Assembly: GCA_041744735.1 (NCBI GenBank)
Contig: JBGTKH010000532.1
Location: forward strand, 1 to 23,037
DNA: 23,037 nucleotides
Direction: 5' to 3'
Source: JBGTKH01 sp041744735
GTDB taxonomy: Bacteria > Planctomycetota > Planctomycetia > Pirellulales > Pirellulaceae
Part shown: piece after piece, positions 21,197-23,037 of the stretch
Layout: each line of letters begins with the position of its first letter
Numbering within the stretch: position 1 is the stretch's first letter
The notes under the pieces: generated by a model
Databases searched by the model: none
Told to the model about the DNA's origin: nothing
The model's input: only the letters and a program-made list of their open reading frames with translations
Made by a program: the position numbers and the translations under genes

Positions 21197-22750
21197 ATGG
21201 ACTCATCATCGACCAAACGAGCGGCTTCGTGGCGCCGGCTGACGCAATATCGCTTGTGGGTCCTGCTGCTGATTTTCGCGCTCTGTCCCGTCGGGGCGTG
21301 GTATTGGTGGCAGCGGCCGTTTCAAGTCGAGTCGATCATCACCACGCCGCCGCAAGAACGGCCCAGCGGCTGGACTGTTCCCTGGCCGCCCGCCCAATAC
21401 TTCCGTCGCGAGCAACGCACCGTCCGGCGCAACACAATGCTTGGCGAAATCGTCCGCCACGGCCCAACCGTTGTTTGGGACCAGCAGGGCAAGAAACTGG
21501 CGGAGGAGAATTGGCACGACGGCGTGCTGCACGGCCCCTACACCACCTGGGACAGCACGGGCCAACTGCGAGAACGTTTCACCTATTTCTTCGGCGTCCC
21601 CGACGGCGTTTGGGAAACGTGGGACGCCAAGGGCGACCGAACCACGCTTGTCGAATACGAGCGCGGACAATTGAGTGGGCTGAAGACGAAATATTACCGA
21701 GGTGAACTGTTACGCGAGGAGGTCTACCGCCAAGGGAAGCTGGTCGAGGTGCGCAGTTTCGAAGACAGGCAAGGAGTGCAGGCCGGATCGACGGGTCAAG
21801 TGTCCGCAAAGCTGGTAAAGATCCAGTCACTGGAGCCACCGCAAGCAACCGCAAAGCTCCTGGACGGTCAGGGAAACGAAATCGAAGTTAACGAATACAC
21901 GTTGCGTGCCATGACTGGTTTCGACAATGAGGCAATTTCAATCGGAGCATTGCGCTCAGGGCAAATTGAAGAACATTGGTTCTCCGGCCAGCCTATCGGC
22001 ACATGGAATGTGTTGGACAAGCAAGGACGGTTAATCACTTCGCTCGAGTTCCACGACGGGCGCTTGATCCGTGACGGCGAGCTTGATGTTGAGGAATTTC
22101 GGTTGCGCGCATCAAAGCATGGAAGCGTGGGACAGTACGTCGCGAGCAGGATGGATTCGACCGCCAGAATCGAGATGATCAACACCCGTCTGAAAGCAGT
22201 GTGCGATTATCTTTCGGATCACAACGGGATGGACATTCAAATCGATGAAGCTTCGCTGGCCGACGTTGGCTTGACCAGCGACGTGGCAGTCTCTTGTCTT
22301 CTCAGCGATCTCGACTTGTCGACTGCACTACGCATCGCACTGTTGCCACTCGGCTTGACGTACGATTACCGATTCGAACAGCTCTGGATCACGACGCAAG
22401 AAAACCGCAAGGAATGGCGGGACCTCACCGGCCTCGATCGACTCGCACTGCAAGAGGATTCGAAATTGGCGGCGGCGCTACGTGAGGGCACCCAAGCCGA
22501 ATTCGTCAATGCGCCGATCGAGATGATTGCCGACTACTTTGGCGATCTGCACTCAATTCCAGTGAAAGCGGCGCCGGAGCTGGTCGGGCATTTGGGCGGC
22601 AGGGACGTATACGTTCGTTGTAAAATTAGAGCCGTGTCGTTGCGATCAACGCTCGCTTCGATCCTCGATCAGTACGGCCTCACGTGTGAACTGCGTGACG
22701 ACGCGCTGTGGATTCGACGACTGCCCAGAAATGCGTCGCCGTTGCCGTGA
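21197..22750 (+). CDS. membrane-anchored protein with MORN-type repeats and two secretin-like modules
   Basis: A 517-residue protein. A basic start and one membrane helix (LWVLLLIFALCPVGAWYWW, about residues 20-38) anchor it with the rest outside the cytoplasm. Residues about 80-190 hold MORN/YwqK-type repeats: IVRHGPTVVWDQQGKKLAEE, VLHGPYTTWDSTGQLRERF, VPDGVWETWDAKGDRTTLVE, LSGLKTKYYRGELLREEVY; another follows near 270 (QPIGTWNVLDKQGRLITSLE). The C-terminal part has two STN-like units, MINTRLKAVCDYLSDHNGMD to FEQLWITTQ and FVNAPIEMIADYFGDLHSIP to DDALWIRRL, like the N-terminal domains of secretins. The order is unusual but plausible for a planctomycete. Role unknown. ATG 21197 is chosen over GTG 21155. 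Confidence 0.82.
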   Translation: MDSSSTKRAASWRRLTQYRLWVLLLIFALCPVGAWYWWQRPFQVESIITTPPQERPSGWTVPWPPAQYFRREQRTVRRNTMLGEIVRHGPTVVWDQQGKKLAEENWHDGVLHGPYTTWDSTGQLRERFTYFFGVPDGVWETWDAKGDRTTLVEYERGQLSGLKTKYYRGELLREEVYRQGKLVEVRSFEDRQGVQAGSTGQVSAKLVKIQSLEPPQATAKLLDGQGNEIEVNEYTLRAMTGFDNEAISIGALRSGQIEEHWFSGQPIGTWNVLDKQGRLITSLEFHDGRLIRDGELDVEEFRLRASKHGSVGQYVASRMDSTARIEMINTRLKAVCDYLSDHNGMDIQIDEASLADVGLTSDVAVSCLLSDLDLSTALRIALLPLGLTYDYRFEQLWITTQENRKEWRDLTGLDRLALQEDSKLAAALREGTQAEFVNAPIEMIADYFGDLHSIPVKAAPELVGHLGGRDVYVRCKIRAVSLRSTLASILDQYGLTCELRDDALWIRRLPRNASPLP

Positions 22751-22773
22751 CAGTCGGCAGCCTGGGACACTAC

Positions 22774-23037
22774 TCAGTTGCTGCCGCTCACGCGTTTCAA
22801 CTCTTCCCGCAACCGCAGCACCTCTTGCTCCGCAGCTTCGCGAGCGGCACGTTCCACTTCACGAGCGGCGCGTTCGGCTTCGCTTTCGGTCAAAAGAACG
22901 TGGCCCGATTCGGCGTCGTACATGACCAGAGCGCCATTCTCAAGCCGCATTCGGACGCCGAGCTGCTCGCACGCCAGAAATCCCTCGGCGTCCGCTTCGA
23001 TGCGTGCAAAGTCACCTTCATCCAGCCGGAATCCGTA
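22774..23037 (-). CDS. Uma2-like protein, C-terminal part (5' end outside the window)
   Basis: The last 87 codons of a gene entering from the right edge: YGFRLDEGDFARIEADAEGF, LACEQLGVRMRLENGALVMY, DAESGHVLLTESEAERAARE, then an Ala/Glu/Arg coiled coil ending in EELKRVSGSN and TGA. The pattern (a short beta segment ending in a 'YD..G..LLT..E' motif followed by a coiled coil) is typical of the C-terminus of Uma2/DUF820 putative endonucleases. The catalytic PD-(D/E)XK core would lie upstream of the window, so this is not confirmed. Confidence 0.7.
   Translation of the reverse strand, partial: YGFRLDEGDFARIEADAEGFLACEQLGVRMRLENGALVMYDAESGHVLLTESEAERAAREVERAAREAAEQEVLRLREELKRVSGSN

Overview
The window looks like the chromosome of a planctomycete, probably from the Pirellulales group. 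The evidence is a DUF1501 secreted protein with a Tat signal, a DUF1559 prepilin-type protein next to an EF-hand lipoprotein, a GntP permease with an unusual soluble insert, a membrane protein combining MORN-type repeats with secretin-like modules, a tiny basic protein of the kind found in that phylum, and many short palindromic repeats between genes. Base composition is high in G+C, except for one AT-richer gene at 2758-3720. I see no rRNA, tRNA or CRISPR array.

Layout. 1-1299 is the 3' part of leuA (leucine synthesis). 1300-3970 is an accessory patch: a RelE/ParE-Phd toxin-antitoxin pair, a truncated HNH endonuclease gene with its small upstream partner, and a DUF4393/Abi-alpha-like protein. 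It is bounded by two 127-base direct repeats, each holding a palindrome and the 3' end of a DUF1501 gene. 3897-5297 is the intact DUF1501 gene. 5667-9004 holds a GntP-family permease and, convergent to it, the EF-hand lipoprotein/DUF1559 pair. 9422-11052 is the purE-purK operon (purine synthesis, AIR carboxylation). 11356-11445 is a 29-residue basic protein. 11667-14072 holds two transporters (EamA and sodium:solute symporter). 14133-15803 is an acyltransferase coupled to a DUF167 gene that has been broken by a small mobile element. 16002-17438 is a decayed stretch with an MFS remnant, a retropepsin-like protease, a second copy of the same small element, a Tat-signal gene remnant and an orphan ORF. 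17404-18330 is a two-domain universal stress protein. 18515-21016 is a likely operon of a zinc metallopeptidase, a DUF433 protein and an ATP-grasp ligase. 21197-22750 is the MORN/secretin-like membrane protein, and the window ends in a Uma2-type gene tail.

The strongest new observation is a non-autonomous element of 81 bases with 12-base terminal inverted repeats. It occurs at 16917-16997 and, with an internal 71-base tandem duplication, at 14259-14410. Both insertions are flanked by 8-base target duplications (AAACATCG and CGCAGCCG), and removing the second copy rebuilds an intact 102-residue DUF167 protein. Other notable items are a second, larger inverted-repeat element whose hairpin arms change in a compensatory way, and the metallopeptidase-DUF433-ATP-grasp cluster, whose substrate is unknown. 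Family names are from memory of conserved motifs; no database search was run.
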